A stretch of 64,000 nt of DNA from an uncultured Treponema sp. (GTDB taxonomy: Bacteria; Spirochaetota; Spirochaetia; Treponematales; Treponemataceae): positions 19,619-83,618 of the forward strand of contig CAKULY010000007.1 of NCBI GenBank assembly GCA_934667505.1, given 5' to 3'. Position 1 is the stretch's first letter; each line of letters begins with the position of its first letter. The translations under genes and the position numbers were made by a program. Positions 18,561-28,414 of the stretch are shown here, piece by piece. The notes beneath the pieces are model-generated. The model had not been told where the DNA came from and did not search any database. It saw nothing but the letters and a program-made list of their open reading frames with translations.

Positions 18561-20267
18561 ATGAAAAAAATTTCATTTTGGATTTATTTAACTTTAATTT
18601 TATCTATTGTTTTTTCTTTGTTTTCAATTTCTTTTAAAGCAGATATTTCTTTATTAGCTTTCCCCTTAAGTTTTGCCTTTGCAGCATTCACTTGCTGGTT
18701 CTTGTATTTTAAGTTTTATAGAAATAAAGATTTTTTATTTTTTAAAACTTCGTTTAAACTTTTAGAATATCTTCCCTATGTGCTTTTGTGTTCTTTTATA
18801 CTAAGAAGGGCAGGCAAGAATGGAACATATTTTTGGTACGATATTGCTACAGTTTTGTTGTGGTGTGCAATTTTAGTTTCTAGAAAAGTTCTTTTATACT
18901 ATATCAGTCCAAAAAGAGTTCTAGGGCTAGAGCCTTCCTGGAAAAAGTATGAGCAAAAGCTTTCGGAAAAATATACAGGAAAAAGACGGCTTGCATATGA
19001 AGTTTTAAGTTGGATAGATGCAATTCTTCAAGTTGTTTTTATGCTGTTGTTGTTCCAAATTTTTATACTTCAACTTTACGTAATCCCTTCAGAATCAATG
19101 GTTCCTACCTTTCTTGTAAATGACAGAGTTGCGGTTTGTAAAATTGCAAGCGGACCAAAGTTTCCTCTGACAGAAGTCGGCTTGCCTACTGCTAAAAATT
19201 ATAAGCGTGGCGACATTGTCGTTTTTAGAAATCCTCACTATTCAATGGACAGAAAATCTGAAGTAAAGACTGTTGTCGGTCAGATTGTCAGTATGCTTAC
19301 CTTCACAAAAGTTAACATCAATGTTGATGCAAGAGGAAATCCAAAAGCAGACCCATTGGTAAAAAGAATTTGTGGTATTCCCGGCGAACAGTTGATGATG
19401 CAAGATGGAATTTTATATTCTAGAACTTCTGAAAATTCTGACTTCAAGCCTGTGCAGTTTGATTCAAAATATGCAGCTTGGAATTTGAACTCTGAAAGTG
19501 AACAGTTGAAAAGAAAAATACAAATTCTTCCTCTTTCAAAAGAAGACTATGAACTTATGCTGCAAATTGAACATGAACGCAACTCTTTGAATGTAGAAGA
19601 ACTTGCAGAGCAATGTAAAAAACTTGCTGAAAGTTTTAAGCAGTTTTCTACTGCAAAATCTAAAAGCAGTGGAAACTTTTCTTACAATATGAATGTAAAC
19701 AATGCTCTTGAAAATGTTCAGTCAATTATGATTTCAGAAGGTGCTTGCTCCTGGTTTGAAAATTTTATGACTTCCTGGATAAAGGATTTTTCTTTAGGTT
19801 TGGATTTTAAAGGTGATTTGTATGCACAGGCAAATTATAAACTTAATTTAATGCTAAAAAAATCTTTTGGTTCCTATGTCGTTCGATATGCGCAGTTATT
19901 AAATGCTTCGTCATACGAATTGGTAAACGATTCAGAGCTTATAAATTATGCATACAGTTTTAGAAAGCTTCTTTTTTACTGTAGTTTGCTAGACCAGCGA
20001 AATATGCCTGTTTTTCCTGCGAACACACAAGACGGCGCTCCATCTTACATTCCCCAGAATTGCTACTTTATGATGGGCGATAACAGGTTTAATTCTTTGG
20101 ATATGCGTCATTCTTATAAAGTAAAAAATATTTCCCTAACAAAGTTTGATTCATACTCGTTTGAATATCCGTCAAATATGGAACCTCGATATGTTAATAA
20201 AAAATTTATATTAGGATTTCCGTTCTTGCGTATATGGCCTTTAAGCAGGTTTGGAAAAATAAAGTAA
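18561..20267 (+). CDS. lepB: Signal peptidase I with a large insertion
   Basis: Membrane-anchored serine protease removing signal peptides after Sec export. At 568 residues it is about twice the usual length. Three or four hydrophobic helices fill residues 5-115 and another lies at about 153-172. Catalytic box B (PSESM, Ser near 178), box C (GDIVVFRNP, near 222), box D (VKRICGIPGE, Lys near 268) and box E (MMGDNRFNSLDMRH, near 504-517) are all present. Between D and E sits an extra segment of about 190 residues (roughly 300-490) that I do not recognise. A weak TATGTT 6 nt before the ATG fits the leaderless pattern. A bidirectional terminator separates it from secA. Confidence 0.88.
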   Translation: MKKISFWIYLTLILSIVFSLFSISFKADISLLAFPLSFAFAAFTCWFLYFKFYRNKDFLFFKTSFKLLEYLPYVLLCSFILRRAGKNGTYFWYDIATVLLWCAILVSRKVLLYYISPKRVLGLEPSWKKYEQKLSEKYTGKRRLAYEVLSWIDAILQVVFMLLLFQIFILQLYVIPSESMVPTFLVNDRVAVCKIASGPKFPLTEVGLPTAKNYKRGDIVVFRNPHYSMDRKSEVKTVVGQIVSMLTFTKVNINVDARGNPKADPLVKRICGIPGEQLMMQDGILYSRTSENSDFKPVQFDSKYAAWNLNSESEQLKRKIQILPLSKEDYELMLQIEHERNSLNVEELAEQCKKLAESFKQFSTAKSKSSGNFSYNMNVNNALENVQSIMISEGACSWFENFMTSWIKDFSLGLDFKGDLYAQANYKLNLMLKKSFGSYVVRYAQLLNASSYELVNDSELINYAYSFRKLLFYCSLLDQRNMPVFPANTQDGAPSYIPQNCYFMMGDNRFNSLDMRHSYKVKNISLTKFDSYSFEYPSNMEPRYVNKKFILGFPFLRIWPLSRFGKIK

Positions 20268-20334
20268 AAACTGAATGGAGAGTTTTATAAAGTTATTGCT
20301 ATAAAAAGTTTGCTCATTGCTTTATATAAAAATA

Positions 20335-20390
20335 AAAACGGCTGAGTCAAGAAATGCTTTCGCAAAAGGACTTGACTCAGCCGTTTTTAA
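20335..20390. terminator. Bidirectional terminator between lepB and secA
   Basis: AAAAACGGCTGAGTCAAG and CTTGACTCAGCCGTTTTT form a perfect stem of about 18 bp with A-run and T-run on the two flanks, so it can end transcription from both convergent genes. The first 17 nt are identical to the start of the hairpin repeat at 39412-39428. Confidence 0.9.
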
Positions 20391-20413
20391 ATTCAATCAA
20401 ATCTTACAGTAGT

Positions 20414-23227
20414 TTATGCGTTTCTTCCGCAGCAGTGCTTGTATTTTTTTCCACTGCCGCAAGGGCAAGGATCGTTTCTTCCTACTTTTGGCTGTGTTCT
20501 TCTAACTGTAATAGATTCTCCCTGTGTGCGTCTTTGCATAGGGCTTGCCATTGCGCTTCTTCTAGCTTGATCTCCGCTCATTTGCGCAGATGCTTGCCTT
20601 CCTGCCGCTTGCGAAATGTTGCCTGCCTCTGAATGTGTTGCATTCATTCCGTTTTGCATTTTCATTGCAGCAAGCCGCCTTTGCTCTTGCGCTTCTGGAC
20701 TTAATTGAATCCTTACTTTAAACACGCGGCTCATTACAGAATTTCTTATAGAATCGAGCATTTCGTCAAACATATTGAATCCGTCGATTTTATATTCTGT
20801 AAGAGGGTTTTTAGAGCCGTAAGAGCGTAGGCTTACAGCCTCTCTTAAGCCTTCTAGTGCTTCCAATTGGTCAAGCCATTTTTTATCTATGGTTTGAACA
20901 TACTGGTAGCGAATGAACATATTAAGGTTTTCTTTTCCGACTAAAGTTTCTTTTTCGGTAATATCGTTTTGTAAAACCGATTCAAGAGCATCTGCCGTAA
21001 GCCTTTCTGTTGGAAGAGCAACGCCAAATGTGTTCTTTATTTCATCATTTAAAGAATTTACTGCATCTTCTTGTTTTGTGCGGCCTAGATGGCTGTAGTC
21101 GTAGAACATTGTCTCAACGGTGTCGCGAGCATTGTTCATAACTCTGTCCGCAAGGTTTTCATCTGCAAGGATTTCATCTCTTTGGCTATAAATAACAGAC
21201 CTCTGCTCGTTTAGAACATCATCATAATCAAGAAGGTGTTTTCTTATTTCAAAGTTTCTGTCTTCAACTTTTTGTTGCGCTTTTGCAATTCCTTTGTTCA
21301 GCCAAGGGTGGTCAATAGGTTCTCCAGGTTGCATTCCTATGCGGGTCATGATGTTTTTCATTCTATCGCCGCCAAACAACCTCATAAGGTCATCATCCAT
21401 AGAAATAAAGAATTTGCTTCGGCCAGGATCTCCTTGTCTACCAGAACGACCTCTAAGCTGGTTATCTATACGCCTTGATTCATGCCGCTCAGAGCCTATA
21501 ACGTAAAGTCCTCCGCAAGCTTTTACTTCTTCATTGTCTTTTATCCATTTTTCTTTTTCGATTTTTAAAGCTTCATTGAATTGTTCTGGGGTGGCATTTG
21601 TTCCTGCTCGTTTTTTAGCCCTGAATTCTGGATTTCCGCCTAGTTTAATATCTGTACCGCGACCTGCCATGTTTGTCGCAATTGTTACAGCTCCTTTTGC
21701 ACCGGCTTCTGCAATAATCATAGCTTCTCGCGCATGGTTCTTTGCGTTTAGAACTTCATGTCTAATTCCTTTTTTTGTAAGCAGGCTTGAAAGCAATTCT
21801 GATTTTTCAACAGATACCGTACCTACAAGAACTGGCTGTCCCTTTGCATGAGCCTGCTGTATTTCTTTGCAGATTGCTTCCCATTTGTCCTGTTCGTTTA
21901 GGTAAACTTCGTCGTTTTCATCGATTCTAGCTACAGGTTTGTTGGTAGGAATTGCAACTACATCCAAGTTGTAAATCTTGTTAAATTCAACCTGTTCTGT
22001 AGCGGCTGTACCAGTCATTCCCGAAAGCTTTTTATACATTCTGAAGAAGTTCTGGAAAGTGATGGTGGCAAGAGTTCTGTTCCTTTGAGCAATTCTTAAG
22101 TGTTCTTTTGCTTCGATTGCCTGATGCAAACCGTCGCCGTAGCGTCTGCCTTCAAGCACACGTCCTGTAAATTCATCTACGATTTGAACTTTTCCGTCTT
22201 TTACAAGATAGTCGACATCGTTTTTGTAGAGCTTGTGCGCTCGCAAAGCCTGTGTAAAATAGTGAACATATTCAAAGTTTTCTTCATCAACGACCTTTGA
22301 ATCTGCAGATATTAAATTGTGCTTGTGAAGAATCTCGTCGATTTTGTTGATACCCGCATCGGTAAAAGAAACTCTTTTTGATTTTTCGTCAAGCTTGTAG
22401 TCGCCTTTGATGTTCTTGCGGGCTGCAGGATCCATGTCAACTTCGTCAGGATATTCACCCGTTTTAGGGTCTTTTTCGACTTCTGTAAGTTCGTCTACAT
22501 ATTTGTCTACTTCGTGATACTTGTATGTATCGTCTTCGCCCTGTCCTGAAATTATAAGAGGAGTCCTTGCTTCGTCTATAAGAATAGAGTCTATTTCGTC
22601 CACTACGCAGAAATTGAATCCTCTTTGAACTTTGTTCTGAAGGTCAATCTGCATATTGTCTCTTAAGTAGTCAAAGCCGAATTCATTGTTTGTTCCGTAA
22701 GTTATGTCGCAGTTGTAAGCTTGTTTTCTAGCTTCGTTGTCCATGTCTGAAAGAATTGCGCCTACAGTTTGACCCATATATGCATAAACCGGTCGCATCC
22801 AGTCGGAGTCACGGCCAGCAAGATAATCGTTTACTGTAACTACGTGAACACCTTTCCCGCTAAGTGAATTTAAGTATACGGCAGGAACGCACATAAGTGT
22901 TTTTCCTTCACCGGTTTTCATTTCTGTTATTCTTCCTGAATGAAGAACTAAAGAACCCATAATCTGAACATCGTAAGCTCTTTCTCCAAGAACACGGAAA
23001 GCTGCTTCTCTAGCAAGAGCAAAAGCTTCTGGCAAAATATCATCAAGAGTTTCACCTTTTGCAAGTCGTTCTTTAAATAACTGTGTTTGTTTAGGAAAAT
23101 CTTCTGCATTAAGGCTTTTTGCCCATTCTTCTTTTGCATTGATTTTTGCAAGTGTTGGACGTAATTTTTTTACGTCTCTTTCGTTTTGTGTACCAAAAAT
23201 AGCTGTTAAGACTTTATCTACTAACAT
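20414..23227 (-). CDS. secA: Preprotein translocase ATPase subunit SecA
   Basis: Motor ATPase that drives unfolded precursors through SecYEG. At 937 residues it is close to the typical length. Landmarks: Walker A MKTGEGKT near residue 103, the [21 protein letters not shown] block, helicase motifs such as [14 protein letters not shown] and [10 protein letters not shown], and a C-terminal SEC-C zinc motif ([13 protein letters not shown]) for SecB/ribosome contact, preceded by a Gln/Ala/Ser-rich linker. A minus-strand TTGACA at 23281-23276 and TATAGC at 23260-23255 (15-nt spacer) may be its promoter. It is convergent with lepB, the enzyme that processes its cargo. Confidence 0.97.
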   Translation of the reverse strand: MLVDKVLTAIFGTQNERDVKKLRPTLAKINAKEEWAKSLNAEDFPKQTQLFKERLAKGETLDDILPEAFALAREAAFRVLGERAYDVQIMGSLVLHSGRITEMKTGEGKTLMCVPAVYLNSLSGKGVHVVTVNDYLAGRDSDWMRPVYAYMGQTVGAILSDMDNEARKQAYNCDITYGTNNEFGFDYLRDNMQIDLQNKVQRGFNFCVVDEIDSILIDEARTPLIISGQGEDDTYKYHEVDKYVDELTEVEKDPKTGEYPDEVDMDPAARKNIKGDYKLDEKSKRVSFTDAGINKIDEILHKHNLISADSKVVDEENFEYVHYFTQALRAHKLYKNDVDYLVKDGKVQIVDEFTGRVLEGRRYGDGLHQAIEAKEHLRIAQRNRTLATITFQNFFRMYKKLSGMTGTAATEQVEFNKIYNLDVVAIPTNKPVARIDENDEVYLNEQDKWEAICKEIQQAHAKGQPVLVGTVSVEKSELLSSLLTKKGIRHEVLNAKNHAREAMIIAEAGAKGAVTIATNMAGRGTDIKLGGNPEFRAKKRAGTNATPEQFNEALKIEKEKWIKDNEEVKACGGLYVIGSERHESRRIDNQLRGRSGRQGDPGRSKFFISMDDDLMRLFGGDRMKNIMTRIGMQPGEPIDHPWLNKGIAKAQQKVEDRNFEIRKHLLDYDDVLNEQRSVIYSQRDEILADENLADRVMNNARDTVETMFYDYSHLGRTKQEDAVNSLNDEIKNTFGVALPTERLTADALESVLQNDITEKETLVGKENLNMFIRYQYVQTIDKKWLDQLEALEGLREAVSLRSYGSKNPLTEYKIDGFNMFDEMLDSIRNSVMSRVFKVRIQLSPEAQEQRRLAAMKMQNGMNATHSEAGNISQAAGRQASAQMSGDQARRSAMASPMQRRTQGESITVRRTQPKVGRNDPCPCGSGKKYKHCCGRNA

Positions 23228-23282
23228 AATGCTTCTATTTTAATTATTTTTTTTGCTATAGTAAAGAATAAAATATGTCAAA

Positions 23283-23352
23283 TGGAGAGTTTTTAGAAAT
23301 AAGAATAAATTCGTTCACGTTTTTGTTTATTTTTCTAAAAAATCGAAATTCA
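23283..23352. repeat. Internally deleted copy of the GTCGAGTTTTT element
   Basis: The left end GAGAGTTTTTAGAAATAA is followed directly by AAATTCGTTCACGTTTTTG and a right end TTTTCTAAAAAATCGAAATT, matching the two ends of the longer copies with the centre lost. It sits between the divergent secA and lipoprotein promoters. Confidence 0.5.
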
Positions 23353-23377
23353 GGCTAGATATGTAAATTTAAATAGA

Positions 23378-23406
23378 TTGACATTGATTTAAGATAATTT
23401 TATTCT
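23378..23406 (+). promoter_or_regulatory. Promoter of the lipoprotein-neuB operon
   Basis: Perfect TTGACA at 23378-23383, a 17-nt spacer and TATTCT at 23401-23406, 8 nt before the ATG at 23415. No Shine-Dalgarno is present in the short gap. Confidence 0.7.
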
Positions 23407-23414
23407 CTAAAAAT

Positions 23415-24647
23415 ATGAAGAAAAAAACTTTCTCAGTAATTCTTTTTTTTGTATGCTGCATAGGCTTTTTTGTTTCTTGCCATAAAAGCGGAAAAATACA
23501 ATCGATTTCCGAAGATTCTCTTTTTTCTATAGAGTATGGAAATTTTGAAGAACAGATAAATCTTTTTAATCTTAGCAAGCCCGGTGATATAAAAACTTCA
23601 GTTTTTATGCGGGACGGTTTTTTTTATATCGTAAATGGCGAATCTCAAAAAATTCTTTCTATGAATTCCTATGGCGATTTATTGTCTTTGTACTACAACG
23701 AAGATTTGTATCCAGAGTCCAAAAAAGGGCTGCCAGAAAAATCCCCTTCTAAAATATGGAAGCCAGTTTCGTATCCTTTTGATGTGACAGGAAAAATAAC
23801 TGTTGATTCTAGAAAGTATATGTATGTGGTGGCTAATGTTTCAAGAGATAGATATGAACAGGATGAAGACGAAAATCTTTTGTACAGCCAGGTTGTCCTT
23901 AGGTTTTCGAGCGACGGTTCTTCTGTTGATTATCTTGGCCAGCAAGGACCTGGCGGAACGCCTTTCCCCTATATAAAAGAAATTTACACAACCGAAAACG
24001 ACGAGCTAGTCGTTGTGTGCACAACAAATGTCGGTCTTACAACTTTTTGGTTTGCAACGAATGGATTTCTTAGATATAAAATTCCTATATCTATAAAGTC
24101 TGCTCCAAAAATTAATACAGAGGCTTTGAGCGATGTTAATCCAGATGCAGTTTTTGTTACAATAGAAAATGCCGTTCCTGACTGCTATGCTCTTAGGCTT
24201 TACATAAAAGTTGACTATTCTGTCGCTTTAATCGATGAAGAATCTAAAGTTCAGTCTGGAATCGATTATAAGGAATCTTATATTCTGCCTTTGAATGTAG
24301 AAACTGGAAAGTATGGAGAGCCACTTGCACTTCCGCCGTTTGAACAGTCCGTTACAGAAGATTTTAGTAAAATTACGTATAAGCTGCCTTATGATTTTCT
24401 TGGAGTTACAAAATCAGGCTGGCTTTTCTTTATAATAACAACTGAAGATGGATTCAACATTGAAATGCTGCAGCCTGTTACGCAAATTGTTCAAAAAAGG
24501 CATCTTGCGGTTAACCATAACGAAACTTTGTATTATTCTTTGTGTCTTTCTCACGAAGGAATTATTTCTGCTCTTTTAGCCGAAAAAAAATCTGCAAAAA
24601 TTGTCTGGTGGCGAACAGATTCGTTAATAGATTCTGTAATAAAATAG
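23415..24647 (+). CDS. Putative lipoprotein, beta-propeller-like
   Basis: A 410-residue exported protein whose signal peptide ends in a spirochaete-style lipobox (GFFVSC, Cys near residue 21). The mature part has repeated short beta-strand units (for example NGESQKILSMNSYGDLLSLYYN and VVLRFSSDGSSVDYLG, cut short) resembling NHL/six-bladed propeller repeats. No catalytic motif is seen and I do not assign a named family. It is the first gene of a six-gene operon ending in a NeuB-type synthase. Confidence 0.65.
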   Translation: MKKKTFSVILFFVCCIGFFVSCHKSGKIQSISEDSLFSIEYGNFEEQINLFNLSKPGDIKTSVFMRDGFFYIVNGESQKILSMNSYGDLLSLYYNEDLYPESKKGLPEKSPSKIWKPVSYPFDVTGKITVDSRKYMYVVANVSRDRYEQDEDENLLYSQVVLRFSSDGSSVDYLGQQGPGGTPFPYIKEIYTTENDELVVVCTTNVGLTTFWFATNGFLRYKIPISIKSAPKINTEALSDVNPDAVFVTIENAVPDCYALRLYIKVDYSVALIDEESKVQSGIDYKESYILPLNVETGKYGEPLALPPFEQSVTEDFSKITYKLPYDFLGVTKSGWLFFIITTEDGFNIEMLQPVTQIVQKRHLAVNHNETLYYSLCLSHEGIISALLAEKKSAKIVWWRTDSLIDSVIK

Positions 24648-24656
24648 GTGTTTTTT

Positions 24657-25220
24657 ATGGATTTTAAAAAGATTGACGAAGGTTTTGCAGAGGGGGAAGA
24701 AAATCTTCACTTTTATTACAATCGGGAAGAAAGAATTGCAAAGGCTCCTAAAAATGTTCAGGATTACTATGCAGGCAAAGGACCACAGCCTGTAAAAGGT
24801 CTTTTTCGTTCTTTGTTTTCGAATAAAGGCAATCGCTTTATGTTTAGCACTGTTGCCATACTTGCAGCCTTTGTATGGATTTACAGTTTTATGCAAAAAA
24901 GAGAAGGAATTCAGATTGCTGGCACCAAAGTTGAAATTTCTGCATTTTCCTATGCAGATGACATTTTTACAAGTGTAAAACTAAATAAACTTGAAGATGA
25001 TTCTGAATTTAAAGACAAGGCGCTTCCTGTAAGCGTAAAATTTTCTGCGATAGAAAACAATTCTGCTATTTGTGATGAAAAAGAACTTTTTGGTGAATAT
25101 AAAGGAGACGAAGTTTTTTTTAGGACAAAATTTTCTAACTATGATATAATAAAAATTCAAGTAATGCTTTCTGTTGGTAATGAAAAAAAAGAAATCACTG
25201 TACCTGTTGAAAAAAAATAG
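24657..25220 (+). CDS. Single-pass membrane protein, unknown
   Basis: A 187-residue protein. An acidic/basic cytoplasmic part of about 60 residues is followed by one hydrophobic helix near residues 63-80 (FSTVAILAAFVWIYSF) and an extracytoplasmic part of about 105 residues. The ATG at 24657 is chosen because AGGTG, overlapping the stop of the upstream gene, lies 7 nt before it; a GTG start at 24648 is possible. No family recognised. It is coupled to the upstream lipoprotein gene. Confidence 0.65.
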   Translation: MDFKKIDEGFAEGEENLHFYYNREERIAKAPKNVQDYYAGKGPQPVKGLFRSLFSNKGNRFMFSTVAILAAFVWIYSFMQKREGIQIAGTKVEISAFSYADDIFTSVKLNKLEDDSEFKDKALPVSVKFSAIENNSAICDEKELFGEYKGDEVFFRTKFSNYDIIKIQVMLSVGNEKKEITVPVEKK

Positions 25221-25244
25221 TCAAGTACTCTAGGAGGACGAATT

Positions 25245-25751
25245 ATGCTTCAGTTCTATTTTTTGTCTGTGCTTTTTAATCTTTTTGTGGGACTAATTTT
25301 ATTTTATGGAAAAAATATTCATGAAAAAAAGATTGTACCTGCAAAAGAAGGCGAAGACCTTTCTTTTTTAGATGAAGATTTTAAGCCCGGCGAAAAAAAT
25401 GATGCTCCTGAAAATCCTAATTTTTTTAAAAAGCTGTTTGGAAATATTAATATCGAAAGCGACAGTTTGTTTTATTTGGTTGTAGGAGTCCTTTCGGTTT
25501 TTGTTGCTATTATAAAATTGCTTTCTCCTGTAAAAGGAATTGCTATTTTCGGCGACCTTTTTCCAGCTGTTACAGGTATTTTAGGTGGCGGAGTCGTTTT
25601 GTTTAATTACTTTTCAGAAAATTCGTCTACAGAAATAAAATTGCCAAGTTTTTTTAACAAGCTGTTTGTAGAATTTCAAAAATATATAGGAATTGCTTGT
25701 GTCGTTGTTGCTATTATTCATTTTATAATTCCAGGAGCTTTGTTTTTGTAA
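25245..25751 (+). CDS. Four-helix membrane protein, unknown
   Basis: A 168-residue protein with hydrophobic helices near residues 3-22, 73-92, 98-120 and 143-166, and a charged loop of about 45 residues after the first helix. AGGAGG lies 8 nt before the ATG, one of the stronger ribosome-binding sites in this operon. The stop overlaps the start of the NUDIX gene (TAATG). I do not recognise the family. Confidence 0.65.
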   Translation: MLQFYFLSVLFNLFVGLILFYGKNIHEKKIVPAKEGEDLSFLDEDFKPGEKNDAPENPNFFKKLFGNINIESDSLFYLVVGVLSVFVAIIKLLSPVKGIAIFGDLFPAVTGILGGGVVLFNYFSENSSTEIKLPSFFNKLFVEFQKYIGIACVVVAIIHFIIPGALFL

Positions 25752-26158
25752 TGAGCGCATCAATTGCTTGTATTGTATATAAAGATTCCAAAGTTTTAAT
25801 AGCTCACAGAAATCCTGTAGGAGATATGGGAGGACGATGGGAATTCCCTGGAGGAAAACTTGACGCCGGCGATGATGATTTTTCTGCTGTAGTAAGGGAA
25901 ATGCGAGAAGAATTCGGTGTACAAGCCTTTCCCAAAAGCAAGATTGCGTCGTGTGTATTTGAACATAAAAATAAACAGTGCTCCCTAAATGCTTACTTGG
26001 TTGAACTTGAACACGACGGCATTAAAAAGCCTTTTGCGCTTACAGAACATACTGAATATAAATGGGTAGATCCAAAAATTATTCCTGCCCTGAACTTCGT
26101 TGATTCTGATTTAAAAATTTATCCTGCTGTAATGGAGTATCTAGAAAATCTAAAATGA
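25751..26158 (+). CDS. NUDIX hydrolase, MutT-like
   Basis: A 135-residue NUDIX protein starting MSASIACIVYKDSKVLIAHR. The NUDIX box is GGKLDAGDDDFSAVVREMREEFGV-like (residues about 33-56, REMREEFG visible) with Asp in place of the first box Glu. MutT relatives remove oxidised or non-canonical nucleotides; the substrate here is not determinable. The start at 25751 overlaps the stop of the membrane protein; a longer frame from 25697 is rejected. The stop overlaps the next gene by 4 nt. Confidence 0.82.
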   Translation: MSASIACIVYKDSKVLIAHRNPVGDMGGRWEFPGGKLDAGDDDFSAVVREMREEFGVQAFPKSKIASCVFEHKNKQCSLNAYLVELEHDGIKKPFALTEHTEYKWVDPKIIPALNFVDSDLKIYPAVMEYLENLK

Positions 26159-26517
26159 AACAAAAAATTATCTTGTTTTTTCAGATTTGTTTGCTATTTT
26201 GTTTTATTAGTTGTAACCGCAATCAAGAAATAGTTTTCGACTCATCGCAGCCTCTTGCTCTTTGTCCCGATGTTCAGTGGGCGGTAGTTATAGACCCTTA
26301 CGTTTCTTTTCGCCAAGAAATTGGTTGGAATAGTCTAGTTGAAGGACACTGCAGAAAGGGGGCAATACTTCAGGTTTTAGGAAGAAATGTTGTTTCTAGT
26401 AAAGACGTTTGGTATTTGTTCGATGAAGGCTGGCTTCCAGAAAGTTCAATTTCAGTGTTCTCAAATAGATATAAAGCAGAAAGTTTTGCAAAAACTCAAG
26501 GATTGTTATGGCAATGA
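26155..26517 (+). CDS. Small putative lipoprotein with SH3-like region
   Basis: A 120-residue exported protein; the signal peptide MKQKIILFFQICLLFCF ends at lipobox FISC (Cys near residue 21). The mature part contains GAILQVLGRNVVSSKDVWYL, reminiscent of bacterial SH3 domains. It is translationally coupled: ATGA overlap with the NUDIX gene, and a 10-nt overlap with the NeuB gene. The SH3 assignment is an inference from strand pattern only. Confidence 0.65.
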   Translation: MKQKIILFFQICLLFCFISCNRNQEIVFDSSQPLALCPDVQWAVVIDPYVSFRQEIGWNSLVEGHCRKGAILQVLGRNVVSSKDVWYLFDEGWLPESSISVFSNRYKAESFAKTQGLLWQ

Positions 26518-27599
26518 TAATAGCAGAAATTGGAACTAGCCATGAAGGTGACGAAGAGAAAGCTTTTAAACTTATAGATTGCGCAGTTTCTTCTGGTTGC
26601 GATGCAGTAAAGTTTCAATGGGTTTATGCGGACGAAATCCTTCATCCTAAAACAGGTTTCGTAAATCTGCCTACAGGAAAAATTCCTTTATACGAACGCT
26701 TTAAGCAGCTTGAATGTCCTGCCGAATTTTATAGCAAAATGAAAGACTATGCTCATTCAAAAGGTGTAAAATTTGTTTGTTCGCCGTTCGGAATAAGAAG
26801 CCTTCATGAGCTTGCGGATATAAAGCCTGATTTTATAAAAGTTGCCAGTCCTGAATTAAACCATTTTCCGATGCTAGATGAATTATCTCATTACGATTTT
26901 CCGATTATAGTTTCTACAGGCGTTTCTGTTCTTGCAGACATAGAAAATGCTCTTTCCATTTTGAAAAAAAATCAAGTTACGCTGTTGCACTGCATTACAA
27001 GTTACCCAGCCCCAGAAAGTGAATATAACTTGAATCTTATAAAAAATTTAAGCAGAATTTTTGGAGTTCCAGCTGGTGTTAGCGATCATAGTTTAGACCC
27101 GATTCTTGTTCCTGTGCTTTCTATTATGTGCGGAGCAACCGTAATAGAAAAGCATATAACTCTAAGCCGGCTTACAATGGGACTTGACGATCCTGTTGCG
27201 CTAGACGGCGAGCAGTTCGCATTGATGGTTCATTGCGTGCATCAAGCGCAAGCGGTTTTAAATCGCTATGGCGAAGAAAAAGGCAGGTTAGAAATTTTAA
27301 AACAGCTTTCCGAAAGTTATGCTGAAGATCAGATTTTTTCAGTTCTTGGCGATGGCGTAAAAAAACTCGCCTGTTCAGAAGAAAAAAATTACGGAAGAAC
27401 TAATAGAAGCTTGCACTACACAAAGGATTTAAAATCTGGAGATTCTGTTTCAGAAGAAAATATTGCTGTTTTAAGAACAGAAAAAGAACTTTCTCCTGGA
27501 ATAAGCCCAAAATACTTGAAATACGTTTGCGGTTATAAACTTTGTAGAAACGTTTCTTCTGGCGATGGCGTTCAGTTTTGCGACTTTATGTCTAAATAG
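26508..27599 (+). CDS. N-acetylneuraminate synthase family protein (NeuB/SpsE-like)
   Basis: A 363-residue enzyme of the NeuB family that condenses phosphoenolpyruvate with an N-acyl hexosamine to make a nonulosonic acid (sialic, legionaminic or pseudaminic type). The TIM-barrel part opens with MIIAEIGTSHEGDEEKAF and contains DAVKFQWVYADEI, HCITSYPAPESEYNL and GVSDHSLDP. The C-terminal 60-70 residues look like the SAF/antifreeze-like domain (RSLHYTKDLKSGDSVSEENI). The preceding AAGGA sits 5 nt before ATG 26508. No other nonulosonate genes are adjacent. Its 3' end overlaps convergent coaX by 8 bp. Confidence 0.88.
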   Translation: MAMIIAEIGTSHEGDEEKAFKLIDCAVSSGCDAVKFQWVYADEILHPKTGFVNLPTGKIPLYERFKQLECPAEFYSKMKDYAHSKGVKFVCSPFGIRSLHELADIKPDFIKVASPELNHFPMLDELSHYDFPIIVSTGVSVLADIENALSILKKNQVTLLHCITSYPAPESEYNLNLIKNLSRIFGVPAGVSDHSLDPILVPVLSIMCGATVIEKHITLSRLTMGLDDPVALDGEQFALMVHCVHQAQAVLNRYGEEKGRLEILKQLSESYAEDQIFSVLGDGVKKLACSEEKNYGRTNRSLHYTKDLKSGDSVSEENIAVLRTEKELSPGISPKYLKYVCGYKLCRNVSSGDGVQFCDFMSK

Positions 27600-28386
27600 A
27601 GCAATACTCTTTTATCCTTAAAAGTCCCTTTATAGTAAGTTCTTTGTCTATGCAGTCAAAAATTTCAGTTATCGGCGCAAGCATTGAATTTAGTCCTCCT
27701 GTTGCCATAACTTTTACAGAAGAAATTTCTGTCTGGCTTTCTTTTTGCATATCTTCTTTCATGTTCTGAATCATTGATTCCACTAAGCCTTTGTAGCCTA
27801 GTACAATTCCCGACTGAACCGATTCTACTGTGTTTTTTCCAAGGCTTGAGCGAGGAATGTCCAAAGAAATCGCAGGAATTTGAGCTGTATTCGCAAACAA
27901 TGAATTGAACGCAGTTCTTATGCCTGGCGCAATTGCGATTCCTGCGATGTTCGCATTTTTATCTACCGCTGTAAAAGAAAGAGCTGTTCCAAAATCTGCA
28001 ACTATGCAAGGTCCTTTAAAAACTTCCCATGCAGCGACCGCGTCGCATAAAAGATCCGTTCCTATTTCGTGAACAGCAGTTGCTGGAACTTTTACAGGCA
28101 ATTTATTGTAAATTGAAGGTTCTACAATAAATGGCTTTTTGCCAGTTATGTTTTGACTGACGTTCACAAACGGTCCCATTAGAGCAGGGACTACTGTGCT
28201 TAAGACTACATCATCAATCTGCTTAAATTCAATGCCTACATCCCTAAAAAGAGGTCGCAATATACTAAAGTATTCGTCGCCGGTTCTTTTTGAATCTTTG
28301 CTTATTCTCCACTGATGGATAATTAAATTTTTTTCACACAGAGCGACTTTTATGTTTGTGTTTCCAATATCAAATGCAAGAATCAT
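27592..28386 (-). CDS. coaX: Type III pantothenate kinase
   Basis: First step of coenzyme A synthesis, ATP-dependent phosphorylation of pantothenate. At 264 residues it has the usual length. The N-terminal phosphate motif DIGNTNIKVALCE, the GTDLLCDAVAAW block with conserved Asp, ADFGTALSFT and the late MATGGLNSML motif are all typical of CoaX. The promoter region is shared with divergent hisS; a TATAAG lies about 4 nt before the ATG. Confidence 0.94.
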   Translation of the reverse strand: MILAFDIGNTNIKVALCEKNLIIHQWRISKDSKRTGDEYFSILRPLFRDVGIEFKQIDDVVLSTVVPALMGPFVNVSQNITGKKPFIVEPSIYNKLPVKVPATAVHEIGTDLLCDAVAAWEVFKGPCIVADFGTALSFTAVDKNANIAGIAIAPGIRTAFNSLFANTAQIPAISLDIPRSSLGKNTVESVQSGIVLGYKGLVESMIQNMKEDMQKESQTEISSVKVMATGGLNSMLAPITEIFDCIDKELTIKGLLRIKEYCSI

Positions 28387-28414
28387 ATATCTTATATTTT
28401 ATGGATTTTATTGC

